From assembly GCA_947449515.1 (NCBI GenBank), contig CANFSD010000006.1, positions 1-24,753 on the forward strand: a DNA stretch of 24,753 nt, given 5' to 3'. This DNA is from Bacteroidota bacterium (GTDB taxonomy: Bacteria > Bacteroidota > Bacteroidia > UKL13-3). Position numbers and translations under genes: made by a program. Below, piece after piece: positions 1-7,718 of this stretch. The notes beneath the pieces are model-generated. The model was given only the letters and a program-made list of their open reading frames with translations. It did no database searches and was not told where the DNA came from. Every line of letters begins with the position of its first letter. Within the stretch, counting starts at the first letter, position 1.

Positions 1-312
1 GAAAGCTTCTACTACCTGTGATAAAACGTAAGGATGGGCATAAAAATCATCACTATGCAACAAGGCTATAACATCTCCAGTTGCCAAGGCAATTCCTTTA
101 TTGAGTGCAAAATATACACCTTCATCTGGTTCGGAAATAAACTTAGAAATCTTTTCTCCATAAGATAAAACAACCTCAACGGTTCCATCTTTTGAACCGC
201 CATCAACAATAATATATTCTATGTCTACATTCTTTTGAGAAAGTACAGAATTGATGGCATCATGTATAAATGCCTGATTGGAGAAAACAGCAGTAATTAC
301 AGACACTTTCAT
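1..312 (-). CDS. Glycosyltransferase family 2, WcaE-like (partial, C-terminus off the left edge)
   Basis: The first 104 residues of a GT-A fold glycosyltransferase; the frame stays open through base 1, so the C-terminus is outside the window. The N-terminus starts directly with the first beta strand (MKVSVITAVFSNQ). The nucleotide-binding segment IIVDGGSKDGT is at residues 34-44, SEPDEGVYFALNKGI at about 60-74, and the DXD-like metal site HSDD at 86-89. The SEPDEGVY...NKGIALATGD pattern is typical of WcaE-type GT2 enzymes in exopolysaccharide clusters. The ATG at 312-310 overlaps the TGA of the upstream GT2 gene (ATGA), so the two are probably translationally coupled. It presumably adds one sugar to the lipid-linked repeat unit. 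Donor and acceptor cannot be predicted. Confidence 0.85.
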   Translation of the reverse strand, partial: MKVSVITAVFSNQAFIHDAINSVLSQKNVDIEYIIVDGGSKDGTVEVVLSYGEKISKFISEPDEGVYFALNKGIALATGDVIALLHSDDFYAHPYVLSQVVEAF

Positions 313-1130
313 GCTTTCATTCTCCCATTTACGGTTGTTCTCACTGTATCAAAGAACCAACCATATTTATTAAAATACCTAAATGCAGAAACGATATGGT
401 ATTTCAACAATTTAAAACTTTTATAAGATCCTTTTTCGTAATGATGTACAATAGATACCTTAGGATAATAAATGGTTTTAAATTGCATATTGATGCGCCG
501 ACTCAAATCTGTATCTTCTAAGTACATAAAAAAGCTTTCATCAAAAAGCCCAACAATATTTAATACATCTACGCGTAAAAGCATGAAACAACCAGATAAA
601 TTGGGCACCTCCATCATTTGGTTATAATCTTTGTGCTTCAATTCATATTGATCTAAGCGCTTTTGCAATTTGCCCGAGATAAAGGAAGGAATAAACCTAC
701 GCATGATGAGGTCGAAAGGTGTAGGAAACAACTTACACAAGTATTGGGTTTCTCCATTTGCGTATAACACTTTTGGCATAAGCAAACCCACATTTACATT
801 GGCTTGCAAATAGGCAAGCATGTCTTTTAAGGCAGCTTCATTTACAATAATGTCTGGGTTTAATACCAGGTGGTAATCGCCTTGATCCAATATTTGTTTG
901 ATGGCTATATTATGGGCTTTGCCATAACCCAGGTTTTCATTGGGAAACAAATATGTCACAAATGACAAATCATCAAAATGACTGCGCAACGCATCTGTTG
1001 GCGAATTATCAACCACATAAAGGGGCATTGGGAAACTAAACTGCCCAATTGCAGATACCAATTCGCTGATTTGTTCGAAGCGATGGCGGTATAAGACAAG
1101 AGATGCGCTAATTTTAATATCCTGGTTCAC
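309..1130 (-). CDS. Glycosyltransferase family 2, rhamnosyltransferase-like
   Basis: A 273-residue cytoplasmic GT2 enzyme of the RfbN/WbbL (rhamnosyltransferase-like) type. Visible motifs are VVDNSPTD (39-46), NENLGYGKAHN (64-74), LNPDI (90-94, in the DXD position), SGCFMLLR (179-186) and the acceptor-side block FDESFFMYLEDTDLSRR (196-212), which contains the likely catalytic acidic residues. There is no ATG at the start; GTG at 1130-1128 is the best choice because the in-frame stop at 1160-1158 lies close upstream and the first beta strand begins at residue 6. It lies 59 bp after the GT4 gene and overlaps the next GT2 by ATGA. The likely role is adding one repeat-unit sugar, possibly a deoxyhexose, on undecaprenyl-PP. 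The sugar assignment is a family-level guess. Confidence 0.88.
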   Translation of the reverse strand: MNQDIKISASLVLYRHRFEQISELVSAIGQFSFPMPLYVVDNSPTDALRSHFDDLSFVTYLFPNENLGYGKAHNIAIKQILDQGDYHLVLNPDIIVNEAALKDMLAYLQANVNVGLLMPKVLYANGETQYLCKLFPTPFDLIMRRFIPSFISGKLQKRLDQYELKHKDYNQMMEVPNLSGCFMLLRVDVLNIVGLFDESFFMYLEDTDLSRRINMQFKTIYYPKVSIVHHYEKGSYKSFKLLKYHIVSAFRYFNKYGWFFDTVRTTVNGRMKA

Positions 1131-1189
1131 TAAACAAATAAAAAGAAAACAGGCCTGTTAAGCAAACCAAACGCCTATTAACTTTTTAA

Positions 1190-2239
1190 TTAGGCCAAAA
1201 CTTTTTGGTAAAGCTTTAAATAACTTTCCCCCATTTTATTAGAAGAATAGGTGCTTTCATATTTCACAAAGGCCTTATCAGATTTTTTACCTCCATCTTT
1301 TGCTGCTGCATGAATGGCCTTTAATAAGGAATCTATATGGTTTATTTCAAAGAAATACACTTCCGATTCCTCAAACAATTCATGAAAACTCTCAATAGAA
1401 GAGCATACTACAGGAACTTTAGCCGCCACAGCTTCCACCAATGCCAAACCAAATCCTTCCGACAAGGAAGGCATAACAAAAACATCTATTAAAGACAAAT
1501 AATCTTTGGCCTGCGCAATATGTCCCACAAAAAGCACCCTGTTAGAAACGCCTGCCTCTATTGCTTGTTTTTTGAGCAAAGGCATTTCAGGACCATCTCC
1601 TACTGCAATGTAAAATAGGTTAACATCTTTTGAAAGCACCTCAATTATTTGCGAAAGTCCTTTTCTATTGATTAATTGAGATATGGAACCAATGATATGG
1701 TAACAGGCTTTTATTTCTTTGTATTCTTCATCGTTTGTTAAATCTCTGGTAGGCGTATGCAGCGCAACGCCATTGTAAATTGGCACAATTTCTTTGTTCA
1801 ATCTTTCGCGCTGATATAACTCAGCCATATGTTTGGTAAGGGTAATGATAGCAGCATTTTTCTTTAAACTCCATTTCCAAACAGGACTAAATAATTTACT
1901 TATTAAGTTTCCATAAGAAAACGCCAAGGACGCATTGATATATTGATGCACTGTACTTACCACTTTATATTTCTTTTGCAATCCATGCCAACGAGCATAT
2001 AAATCTGGACGAAACATGTGGCAATGAATGATGTCAAATTTTGAAAAATCAACCTTTTGCCTAAATTTTATTTGAATGCATTCCACTCCCAAATCCATTT
2101 CATAAATAGGATCGAAATAATAAACCGTAAAATTTATACGATGCTTTAAGGCAATTATCAATTGCTGCGAAACAATGATAGGCCCTGTATTAGCAAGGGA
2201 AGGCAAAATTAAGGCTATATGGATTGGCTTAGAATTCAT
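1190..2239 (-). CDS. Glycosyltransferase family 4 (group 1)
   Basis: A 349-residue GT-B fold retaining glycosyltransferase. The N-terminal Rossmann half begins HIALILPSLANTGP, with the glycine-containing loop near residues 18-20. The C-terminal nucleotide-sugar half shows NRKG (191-194), GDGPE (214-218) and the EX7E motif EGFGLALVE (261-269), which are the classical GT4 donor-binding signatures. Length is normal for the family (340-400). The ATG start at 2239 is followed at once by the first beta strand. It lies 15 bp after the preceding GT2 and belongs to the left half of the minus-strand polysaccharide operon. It should transfer a sugar to the growing lipid-linked repeat at the inner face of the cytoplasmic membrane. 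Substrates are unknown. Confidence 0.9.
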   Translation of the reverse strand: MNSKPIHIALILPSLANTGPIIVSQQLIIALKHRINFTVYYFDPIYEMDLGVECIQIKFRQKVDFSKFDIIHCHMFRPDLYARWHGLQKKYKVVSTVHQYINASLAFSYGNLISKLFSPVWKWSLKKNAAIITLTKHMAELYQRERLNKEIVPIYNGVALHTPTRDLTNDEEYKEIKACYHIIGSISQLINRKGLSQIIEVLSKDVNLFYIAVGDGPEMPLLKKQAIEAGVSNRVLFVGHIAQAKDYLSLIDVFVMPSLSEGFGLALVEAVAAKVPVVCSSIESFHELFEESEVYFFEINHIDSLLKAIHAAAKDGGKKSDKAFVKYESTYSSNKMGESYLKLYQKVLA

Positions 2240-2254
2240 GCTATAAAAGAGAAT

Positions 2255-3154
2255 TTATTTTTTAGCCAATTTAATCAAATACCTCACAGTTCTATTGAGC
2301 CTGTATTTGTATTTTAAAAACAACAAACGATTTGCCAAACTTTTATTATGCCCCAAAATAAATTGAATAACTTTTTTATTCTCCTCCACAAACTTTTGGT
2401 TCGAACCGAAATTAAACGAAGAAAAATTAGCCCATACTTCTGCAGAACAAGCCATTAATTGTTGACTGTCTGAACCAAAATTATTGGCATGCAAATTTGC
2501 TACATAAAGTGCTTGTTTTATATAAGTTGCCTTGATTTCTGGATGATGTAAAAACAGTAAAACCCACATAAAACGATCATCACAACCTCTGTACAAATTG
2601 GTTTCGGGAAATTTTATTCCCTGAGCCAAACTCCTTTTAAATACTACTTGTCCGGGCGATCGCACAAAATCATCTAAAATCAAATTTTTAAACGTTAGTG
2701 CAGGTTCAAAATAGAAAATTTTGTATTGTTTTTTAGGATTAGTAGGCCGAAAGAAACCATTAACCAAAACAAAATCATTCAAGGCCAATGCTTCAAAAAC
2801 TTTTGGATAAAAGTCAATTTCTATTTCATCATCTTGGTCGATAAAATGTAAGTAAGTTCCCCTAGCGCTGAGCAATGCATGATTGCGCGACTTGGCCACA
2901 CCAAGATTTTGCTCATTCTTAAGTACCAACAAATGAACAAATGGCAAATCTTGAAAATGTACATTACAAATTTGATGGATTTCCGCTGTTGTATTTTCAA
3001 TGGAATCTATAACCACTATTAATTGAACCTGTTTACCAATAGACAATTGTAACAAAGATTTTTTAATCGATGTTAGCAATTGATTTAGCTGGTCAAGGCG
3101 CCTATAAAAAGGAATAATAATGGATATATCCAAACCAAGTTTAATTTGGCACAA
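2255..3154 (-). CDS. Glycosyltransferase family 2
   Basis: About 299 residues of a GT-A enzyme: first strand ISIIIPFYRR (10-19), NEQNLGVAKSRNHAL (80-94), the metal-binding FIDQDD (104-109) and the acidic pocket CDDRFMW (191-197). The reading frame has no ATG near its start. The furthest upstream candidate is TTG at 3154-3152, with a possible GGAAG ribosome site about 10 bases ahead and an in-frame stop shortly beyond. A second TTG, just before GATATATCC, would place the first beta strand at residue 2, so the exact start is unsettled by a few codons. The gene diverges from the FdtA-type gene across a 134-bp intergenic region and heads the left block of glycosyltransferases. The C-terminal part is basic, with no membrane span seen. 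Confidence 0.85.
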   Translation of the reverse strand: MCQIKLGLDISIIIPFYRRLDQLNQLLTSIKKSLLQLSIGKQVQLIVVIDSIENTTAEIHQICNVHFQDLPFVHLLVLKNEQNLGVAKSRNHALLSARGTYLHFIDQDDEIEIDFYPKVFEALALNDFVLVNGFFRPTNPKKQYKIFYFEPALTFKNLILDDFVRSPGQVVFKRSLAQGIKFPETNLYRGCDDRFMWVLLFLHHPEIKATYIKQALYVANLHANNFGSDSQQLMACSAEVWANFSSFNFGSNQKFVEENKKVIQFILGHNKSLANRLLFLKYKYRLNRTVRYLIKLAKK

Positions 3155-3265
3155 GATAAAAAAACTTCCTTAAATCAACACCGATGGCTTGATTTAAAGG
3201 GAAATAACTGAAGTTTTGGGATTTCAAATAAAAAATAAGTATTTTTAAATCCTGCACATTCCCAT

Positions 3266-3273
3266 TAAATTTG
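3266..3273 (+). promoter_or_regulatory. Candidate Bacteroidota -7 element before the FdtA-type gene
   Basis: TAAATTTG matches the Bacteroidota -7 consensus TAnnTTTG exactly and ends 15 bases before the ATG at 3289. A matching -33 TTG at 19-21 bases upstream is not present, so this is only a candidate. If used, it would drive the three-gene amino-sugar cassette on the plus strand independently of the minus-strand operon. For the divergent glycosyltransferase I saw no convincing promoter in 3155-3288. Confidence 0.35.
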
Positions 3274-3288
3274 AGAACTGAACACAAA

Positions 3289-3699
3289 ATGAAAGAATAC
3301 AAAGAACCGCATTTAATAGAAATGAAACGCATAGGTGAAAGTGCCTTGGGGTACATCTCTATTGGCGATTCAAAGCAAATACCCTACCCTATTAAGAGAG
3401 CATTTTGGACCTATTACACACCAGAAAGCATTGTAAGAGGAAGGCATGCCCACCATTTAACAGAACAAGTTTTATTTGCCGTTACAGGAAAAATAATTGT
3501 AACCACAGAAACAGCTGATAAAAAAATACAAACCTTTGTATTAACCGAACCCAATATTGGCGTTTACATTCCGCCCAATGTTTGGCATACCATGCAGTAT
3601 TCACATACCGCTATTCAATTGGTTTTTGCTTCAACAGATTATGATGCGGAAGATTATATAAGAGATTACAATCAATTCTTAAAAGTCTGGGGGAAATAA
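3289..3699 (+). CDS. fdtA: dTDP-4-keto-6-deoxyglucose 3,4-ketoisomerase (FdtA/QdtA, WxcM-like cupin)
   Basis: A 136-residue single-domain cupin of the FdtA/QdtA family, which moves the keto group of dTDP-4-keto-6-deoxyglucose from C4 to C3 to prepare 3-amination. The family fingerprint RGRHAHH is at residues 50-56, with the histidines that act as general acid/base in characterised members. IPPNVWH is at 94-100 and YDAEDYIRDYNQF at 118-130. Length matches the family (about 135-140). The frame opens upstream at a TTG (3271), but ATG at 3289 gives the normal family N-terminus. Its TAA overlaps the ATG of the acetyltransferase (TAATG). Whether the product becomes the Fuc3N or the Qui3N series depends on stereochemistry at C4, which cannot be read from the sequence by eye. 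Confidence 0.9.
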   Translation: MKEYKEPHLIEMKRIGESALGYISIGDSKQIPYPIKRAFWTYYTPESIVRGRHAHHLTEQVLFAVTGKIIVTTETADKKIQTFVLTEPNIGVYIPPNVWHTMQYSHTAIQLVFASTDYDAEDYIRDYNQFLKVWGK

Positions 3700-4259
3700 T
3701 GGCAAAATTCATCCACTCACATGCTTTGGTTGAAACCGACACAATAGGCGAGGATACAAGAATTTGGGCTTTTGTACATATTTTGAAAAATGTAAGCATT
3801 GGTTCAAATTGTAATATATGCGACCATTGTTTTATTGAAAGTGGTGTGCGTATTGGAAACAATGTAACCATCAAATCTGGCATATATATTTGGGAAGGTG
3901 CTACCATAGAAAACGATGTGTTTTTAGGACCCAATGTTGTTTTTACAAACGATAATCGCCCAAGAAGCAAACAGTACATTGAAGCCAATCCAATTGTGGT
4001 AAAAGAAGGTGCATCTATTGGCGCCAACTCAACCATTTTAGCAGGTGTAACGGTTGGCAAATATGCTATGTCGGGCATTGGATCGGTAATAACCAGAAAT
4101 GTACCAGACCACGCATTGGTATATGGCAACCCAGCCAAAGTAAGAGCTTGGGTCGACAAAAAAGGAAGAAAATTAATTCAACAATCTGAAAGTGACCATT
4201 GGATTTCTGAGGACCAAGAAATCTTTAAACTAACAGAAAACGGAATGATCCAATTATGA
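3699..4259 (+). CDS. Sugar N-acetyltransferase, left-handed beta-helix (FdtC/QdtC-like)
   Basis: A 186-residue hexapeptide-repeat acyltransferase. Imperfect [LIV]-G-x4 repeats run from about residue 13 to 135 (for example VSIGSN, VRIGNN, ASIGAN, VTVGKY), the coils of a trimeric left-handed beta helix that binds acetyl-CoA. An extended loop, FTNDNRPRSK (82-91), interrupts the coils and resembles that of the QdtC/FdtC/WlbB group, which acetylate nucleotide-linked amino sugars. The helix closes with VYGNPAKVRAW (141-151) and a charged tail. The gene sits between ketoisomerase and aminotransferase, overlapping both (TAATG before, ATGA after), so it should N-acetylate the 3-amino group of the dTDP-3-amino-3,6-dideoxyhexose made by the pair. 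Other acyl donors are possible. Confidence 0.85.
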   Translation: MAKFIHSHALVETDTIGEDTRIWAFVHILKNVSIGSNCNICDHCFIESGVRIGNNVTIKSGIYIWEGATIENDVFLGPNVVFTNDNRPRSKQYIEANPIVVKEGASIGANSTILAGVTVGKYAMSGIGSVITRNVPDHALVYGNPAKVRAWVDKKGRKLIQQSESDHWISEDQEIFKLTENGMIQL

Positions 4260-5365
4260 AAATCCCCTATTTATCATTTGAGAAAACGAATCAAGAAATT
4301 GAGGAAGAAATAAACGCCGCCTTTAAGGAAACCTTTCAATCTGCTTGGTATATTTTAGGTGAGAAAGTAAAAACTTTTGAAAAAGAGTACGCACAATTTT
4401 CATCTACCCAACATTGTATAGGAGTAGCCAATGGACTTGATGCATTGATATTAAGTTTAAAAGCTTTAGATGTAAAAGAAGGAGATGAAATAATTGTGCC
4501 TTCTAACACTTATATAGCTACCTGGCTAGCTGTTTCCTATTTGGGAGCCATTCCTGTTCCTGTTGAGCCTAATTTGGCTACTTATAATATTAACCCTCAA
4601 CAAATAGAAGAAAAAATTACCCTTAAAACCAAGGGAATTATTCCGGTTCATTTATATGGACAAGCCTGTGAAATGGATGCAATTATGGCCATTGCTAGCA
4701 AATACAATTTGTGGGTTCTTGAAGACAATGCGCAAGCGCAAGCAGCTTATTATAATGGAAAAATGACGGGCTCCTTTGGGAATGCCAATGCCACTAGTTT
4801 TTATCCTGGAAAAAACCTCGGTGCTTTAGGTGATGCGGGTGCTATTACAACTAACTCCAGTGAGCTTGACCAAAGGATTAGGGTATTGAGAAATTATGGT
4901 TCAGAGAAAAAATATTACAACCAAGTAAAAGGTTTTAATTCTCGCTTAGATGAATTACAAGCTGCATTTTTAAGTGTTAAATTAAAACGATTGCAGCAGT
5001 GGACAGCAGAAAGAAAAACACTTGCCGCAGTTTACCACGAAAAACTTCAAAGCATACCAGGACTAATTTTACCAGTAACGGCAGCGCTTGCCGACCATGT
5101 ATATCATATATTTTTGGTTCGAACACAAAAAAGAGACGCGCTCATTTCATTTTTAAATGAAAACAATATTGGCACTTTGGTTCACTACCCAATACCACCA
5201 CATTTGCAAGAAGCCTACAAAGAATTGAATTATAAAAAAGGCGATTTTCCATTGGCAGAAGAAATTGCAGAAACCGCCTTGAGCTTGCCCTTATATCCAG
5301 GTTTAGGCGAGGAACATTTAAATTATATCTGCGAAAAAATTAAGCTGTTTTTTGCAAGCAATTAA
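4256..5365 (+). CDS. fdtB: PLP-dependent sugar 3-aminotransferase (DegT/DnrJ/EryC1, FdtB/QdtB-like)
   Basis: A 369-residue aspartate-aminotransferase-fold enzyme of the DegT/DnrJ/EryC1/StrS family. The PLP Schiff-base lysine is K186 in SFYPGKNLGALGDAG. The cofactor-contacting LEDNAQA is at 155-161, and GVANGLDAL (56-64) is the phosphate-binding turn. It should transfer an amino group, usually from glutamate, to C3 of the 3-keto sugar made by the FdtA-type isomerase. The order isomerase, acetyltransferase, aminotransferase matches known FdtA-C-B style clusters. The start overlaps the acetyltransferase by ATGA. Its stop overlaps the stop of the convergent Wzy gene within four bases (5362-5365), leaving no room for a terminator between the two strands. 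Confidence 0.92.
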   Translation: MKIPYLSFEKTNQEIEEEINAAFKETFQSAWYILGEKVKTFEKEYAQFSSTQHCIGVANGLDALILSLKALDVKEGDEIIVPSNTYIATWLAVSYLGAIPVPVEPNLATYNINPQQIEEKITLKTKGIIPVHLYGQACEMDAIMAIASKYNLWVLEDNAQAQAAYYNGKMTGSFGNANATSFYPGKNLGALGDAGAITTNSSELDQRIRVLRNYGSEKKYYNQVKGFNSRLDELQAAFLSVKLKRLQQWTAERKTLAAVYHEKLQSIPGLILPVTAALADHVYHIFLVRTQKRDALISFLNENNIGTLVHYPIPPHLQEAYKELNYKKGDFPLAEEIAETALSLPLYPGLGEEHLNYICEKIKLFFASN

Positions 5366-6696
5366 TTGCTTTTATTTTCATATTTCGCATAATGATGTGC
5401 TAAAACCAAAAAAGCAAAAAACCACAACAAATTGCTATAAACACTAACATGAATTAGGTTAAACACACCTGCTCCTAAATAGCCTCCAAACAAAGCCATA
5501 ACGCTATAATAAAAAGGGTGCATGGTTTCATAACTCAAGGAACACAACTTATTCCAAACCTTATAAAACAAGGTTAAAAAAATACCCAAACCAATTAAAC
5601 CTTGGTTTAAAAACATGCCAAAAAACAGGTTGTCAATTCCCAAGGCTCCATCTTCTGAATTATAAATATTAGGGAAAATGGAAATAATATTAGAATCACC
5701 TGCATGCTGCATGAGGCCCCAACCAAACAATAAATCTAACGGTGAACCTTTGAGTACCAGTCCTTCCATTAAAGTATAAAGAAAAGTGAATCGCACAAAG
5801 GTAGATTCATTGCTAAAAAAGTCTGATAACAAATCGCCAGATAAAGCTTGAAAGGCCATAAAAACAAGTACCGAAGACAGAAGCAGAACAAATAAAATAG
5901 GCATTGCCTTGAGCCAAAACTTATACTTAAAAAACTGTTTTACTAAAATAAAATTCACCACAAACATCAAGGCAATAAAATACACATTGCGGGTTTGCGA
6001 AAGCAGAATTCCAGCCAAACCAATGAAGCACATGAGCCAATGATAGGATTTTATTTGAAGCAATTTCCCCCAGATATATGGAAAATGTAAGGCAAAAACC
6101 AAGGTAGCCAATAGTCCCAATTCATAGGAAGAATTAAACACAGAACGCGGTCTAAAAGTACCTAACAATTCACTACTCGCTTGCATGGTTTTATCGTCGG
6201 TATTCATGCTCAAGAAATTATCATGAAACACAAACTGAACAATGGCCAGTAATAAAATAGGCAGGTAAATAATGCTGAGTATTTGTGGGATTTGTTTGAT
6301 CAATTTATCTAAACTCTTAAACGCATTTGGTTCGAACCCAATAGCCAAAACAAAGAGTAAAACAAAATAGGTCATTAGAAAATAGAACAAATACAAATCG
6401 TACACTATTTGATAATTAAAACGCAACAAGGCCACAACAGAAACCATTGAAAATCCAATCCATATCAAGTACCATTTTAGAATACCCGCATCAATTTGGA
6501 TAACAATTTTCTTTGCAAACAACAAATAAAACAATACGGCAAAAATCAATGTCCATGCAGCTAGGTCTATTATTTGAAAACGAATAATGGTAACAGGAAG
6601 CAAAAAAGACTGCAAGTAAAGTGGTATATTAATCAACATATACCCCAACAATAAATAGAATACAATTTGGTATTTAAATTGAAGTGTTTTTAGCAT
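5362..6696 (-). CDS. wzy: O-antigen/exopolysaccharide polymerase, Wzy-like integral membrane protein
   Basis: A 444-residue, very hydrophobic protein with roughly ten to twelve membrane segments and one large periplasmic-type loop near residues 280-340, the layout of the Wzy/O-antigen ligase superfamily. A short polar stretch LLSQTRN precedes a transmembrane helix, as commonly seen in these enzymes. It should join lipid-linked repeat units into a chain on the periplasmic face. Wzy sequences diverge strongly, so the call rests on topology and on the neighbouring Wzx and Wzz genes. The frame is open to a GTG at 6714, but ATG at 6696 is preferred: it overlaps the stop of the upstream GT4 gene by 7 bp, the usual coupled arrangement here, and places the first helix near the N-terminus. 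A WaaL-type ligase is the alternative. Confidence 0.78.
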   Translation of the reverse strand: MLKTLQFKYQIVFYLLLGYMLINIPLYLQSFLLPVTIIRFQIIDLAAWTLIFAVLFYLLFAKKIVIQIDAGILKWYLIWIGFSMVSVVALLRFNYQIVYDLYLFYFLMTYFVLLFVLAIGFEPNAFKSLDKLIKQIPQILSIIYLPILLLAIVQFVFHDNFLSMNTDDKTMQASSELLGTFRPRSVFNSSYELGLLATLVFALHFPYIWGKLLQIKSYHWLMCFIGLAGILLSQTRNVYFIALMFVVNFILVKQFFKYKFWLKAMPILFVLLLSSVLVFMAFQALSGDLLSDFFSNESTFVRFTFLYTLMEGLVLKGSPLDLLFGWGLMQHAGDSNIISIFPNIYNSEDGALGIDNLFFGMFLNQGLIGLGIFLTLFYKVWNKLCSLSYETMHPFYYSVMALFGGYLGAGVFNLIHVSVYSNLLWFFAFLVLAHHYAKYENKSN

Positions 6697-7718
6697 AAAA
6701 AAAGCCTTTCCCACTTATCAATTATTTTATCCCAATGGTAATGGTGAGACAAATTGATTCCATTTAACCTTATTTTTTCTGCTTCTTCAGGATGATGAAT
6801 CACCCATTTAACAGCTTCTTCAATGCCTTTTGCATTGTTTATTTCAATAGGTACAAAATCTACAGAAGGGGTTCCATAATCTATTGGGGTTGCTATACTT
6901 AAACTACCGCAAGCCATTGTCTCCAATGGCGGATAGGCAAAACCCTTTTCCCAAACAGTTGAAAGCACTATGTCGCAAGAAGCATAAAATGCAGCCAATT
7001 CATTTTCATTTTTTGGCATTTGCACCTCAAATTCCAAACCTTGGGTATGGGTACATTTGTTGTAAGCAATTAACAAGTCAAATTCAAATCCCTGGGCACG
7101 CAAATTTTTCATGGCTGTAAAAAACTCTGCACTCCCTTTTCTAATTTCCTGACGAGAAATATGTCCAATTTTTAAACGCCTATTGCCGCGCGCACGCGGA
7201 TAATAAATACTTGGATCAATACCCGGCGGCACCTCAGGATATTGCGCTTTAGGCAAACCCAAACTTGAACCAAAGCAATTGATAACTTTAGAAATTGGCA
7301 ATTTATACGAGAGATGTGCCAATAAAAAATAATGAAAACGCCTGATGAGTGTTTTTATTCTAAAAGAAAAGAAATGCGTTTCATTTGCTTGCACGTAATA
7401 AAACAATTGCCCTTTTATTTTAGCATTATAATAGGCCGCTATGGCCGTTGGGAAATAGGTAGCCAAAACAATATCAGCTTTAATTTCCAATTGCATCAAA
7501 TACTTTAAGCGACTAAATAAACGGTATGGAATAGGCTTTTCTGAATGAATTAACTCACAAGCATTTTCATATTCCAGGGCATAACAGCCTTCATCTTCGG
7601 CAATATAAAACTTCACCTGGTGACCACGTTGGAGCAATCCATTGCCAATGCGAAAAAGCACTTTCAATCCGCCAGAAGGCGTTTTACTATATAGCAATAT
7701 GGCAATTTCCTTACCCAT
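6690..7718 (-). CDS. Glycosyltransferase family 4 (group 1)
   Basis: A 342-residue GT-B enzyme. The N-terminal half starts EIAILLYSKTPSGGLKVLF with the conserved glycine pair of the acceptor domain. PPGID (164-168) marks the hinge, IGHISRQEIRKGS (184-196) opens the C-terminal donor domain, and the EX7E-like element is WEKGFAYPPLETMACG (256-271, acidic residues E257 and E266, one residue longer than usual). These are donor-binding signatures of GT4 enzymes. It lies between Wzx and Wzy, overlapping both (8 bp and 7 bp), so it is co-translated with the polymerising machinery. It presumably adds a repeat-unit sugar. Donor unknown. Confidence 0.85.
   Translation of the reverse strand: MGKEIAILLYSKTPSGGLKVLFRIGNGLLQRGHQVKFYIAEDEGCYALEYENACELIHSEKPIPYRLFSRLKYLMQLEIKADIVLATYFPTAIAAYYNAKIKGQLFYYVQANETHFFSFRIKTLIRRFHYFLLAHLSYKLPISKVINCFGSSLGLPKAQYPEVPPGIDPSIYYPRARGNRRLKIGHISRQEIRKGSAEFFTAMKNLRAQGFEFDLLIAYNKCTHTQGLEFEVQMPKNENELAAFYASCDIVLSTVWEKGFAYPPLETMACGSLSIATPIDYGTPSVDFVPIEINNAKGIEEAVKWVIHHPEEAEKIRLNGINLSHHYHWDKIIDKWERLFLC

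Noticed and set aside
1148..1159. Perfect 12-bp palindrome AACAGGCCTGTT and a nearby imperfect hairpin (1173-1195) between two glycosyltransferase genes, considered as a terminator or operator.
   Set aside because: As a hairpin the palindrome gives only a four-base-pair stem; the second hairpin has a bulge and no T-rich tail on the minus strand. One occurrence is not evidence for an operator.
3141..3356. A 71-codon open frame on the minus strand across the start of the FdtA-type gene.
   Set aside because: It overlaps the well-supported cupin gene in antisense, has no recognisable domain and occupies the divergent promoter region.
3611..4159. A 182-codon open frame antisense to the acetyltransferase.
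   Set aside because: It is a long shadow frame caused by the hexapeptide repeats of the real gene; composition does not look like a protein and the plus-strand gene has clear motifs.
6694..6714. GTG start at 6714 for the Wzy gene, giving a six-residue longer protein.
   Set aside because: ATG at 6696 matches the short overlap seen at other junctions and starts the first membrane helix properly; the longer form would need a 25-bp overlap and a rare start.
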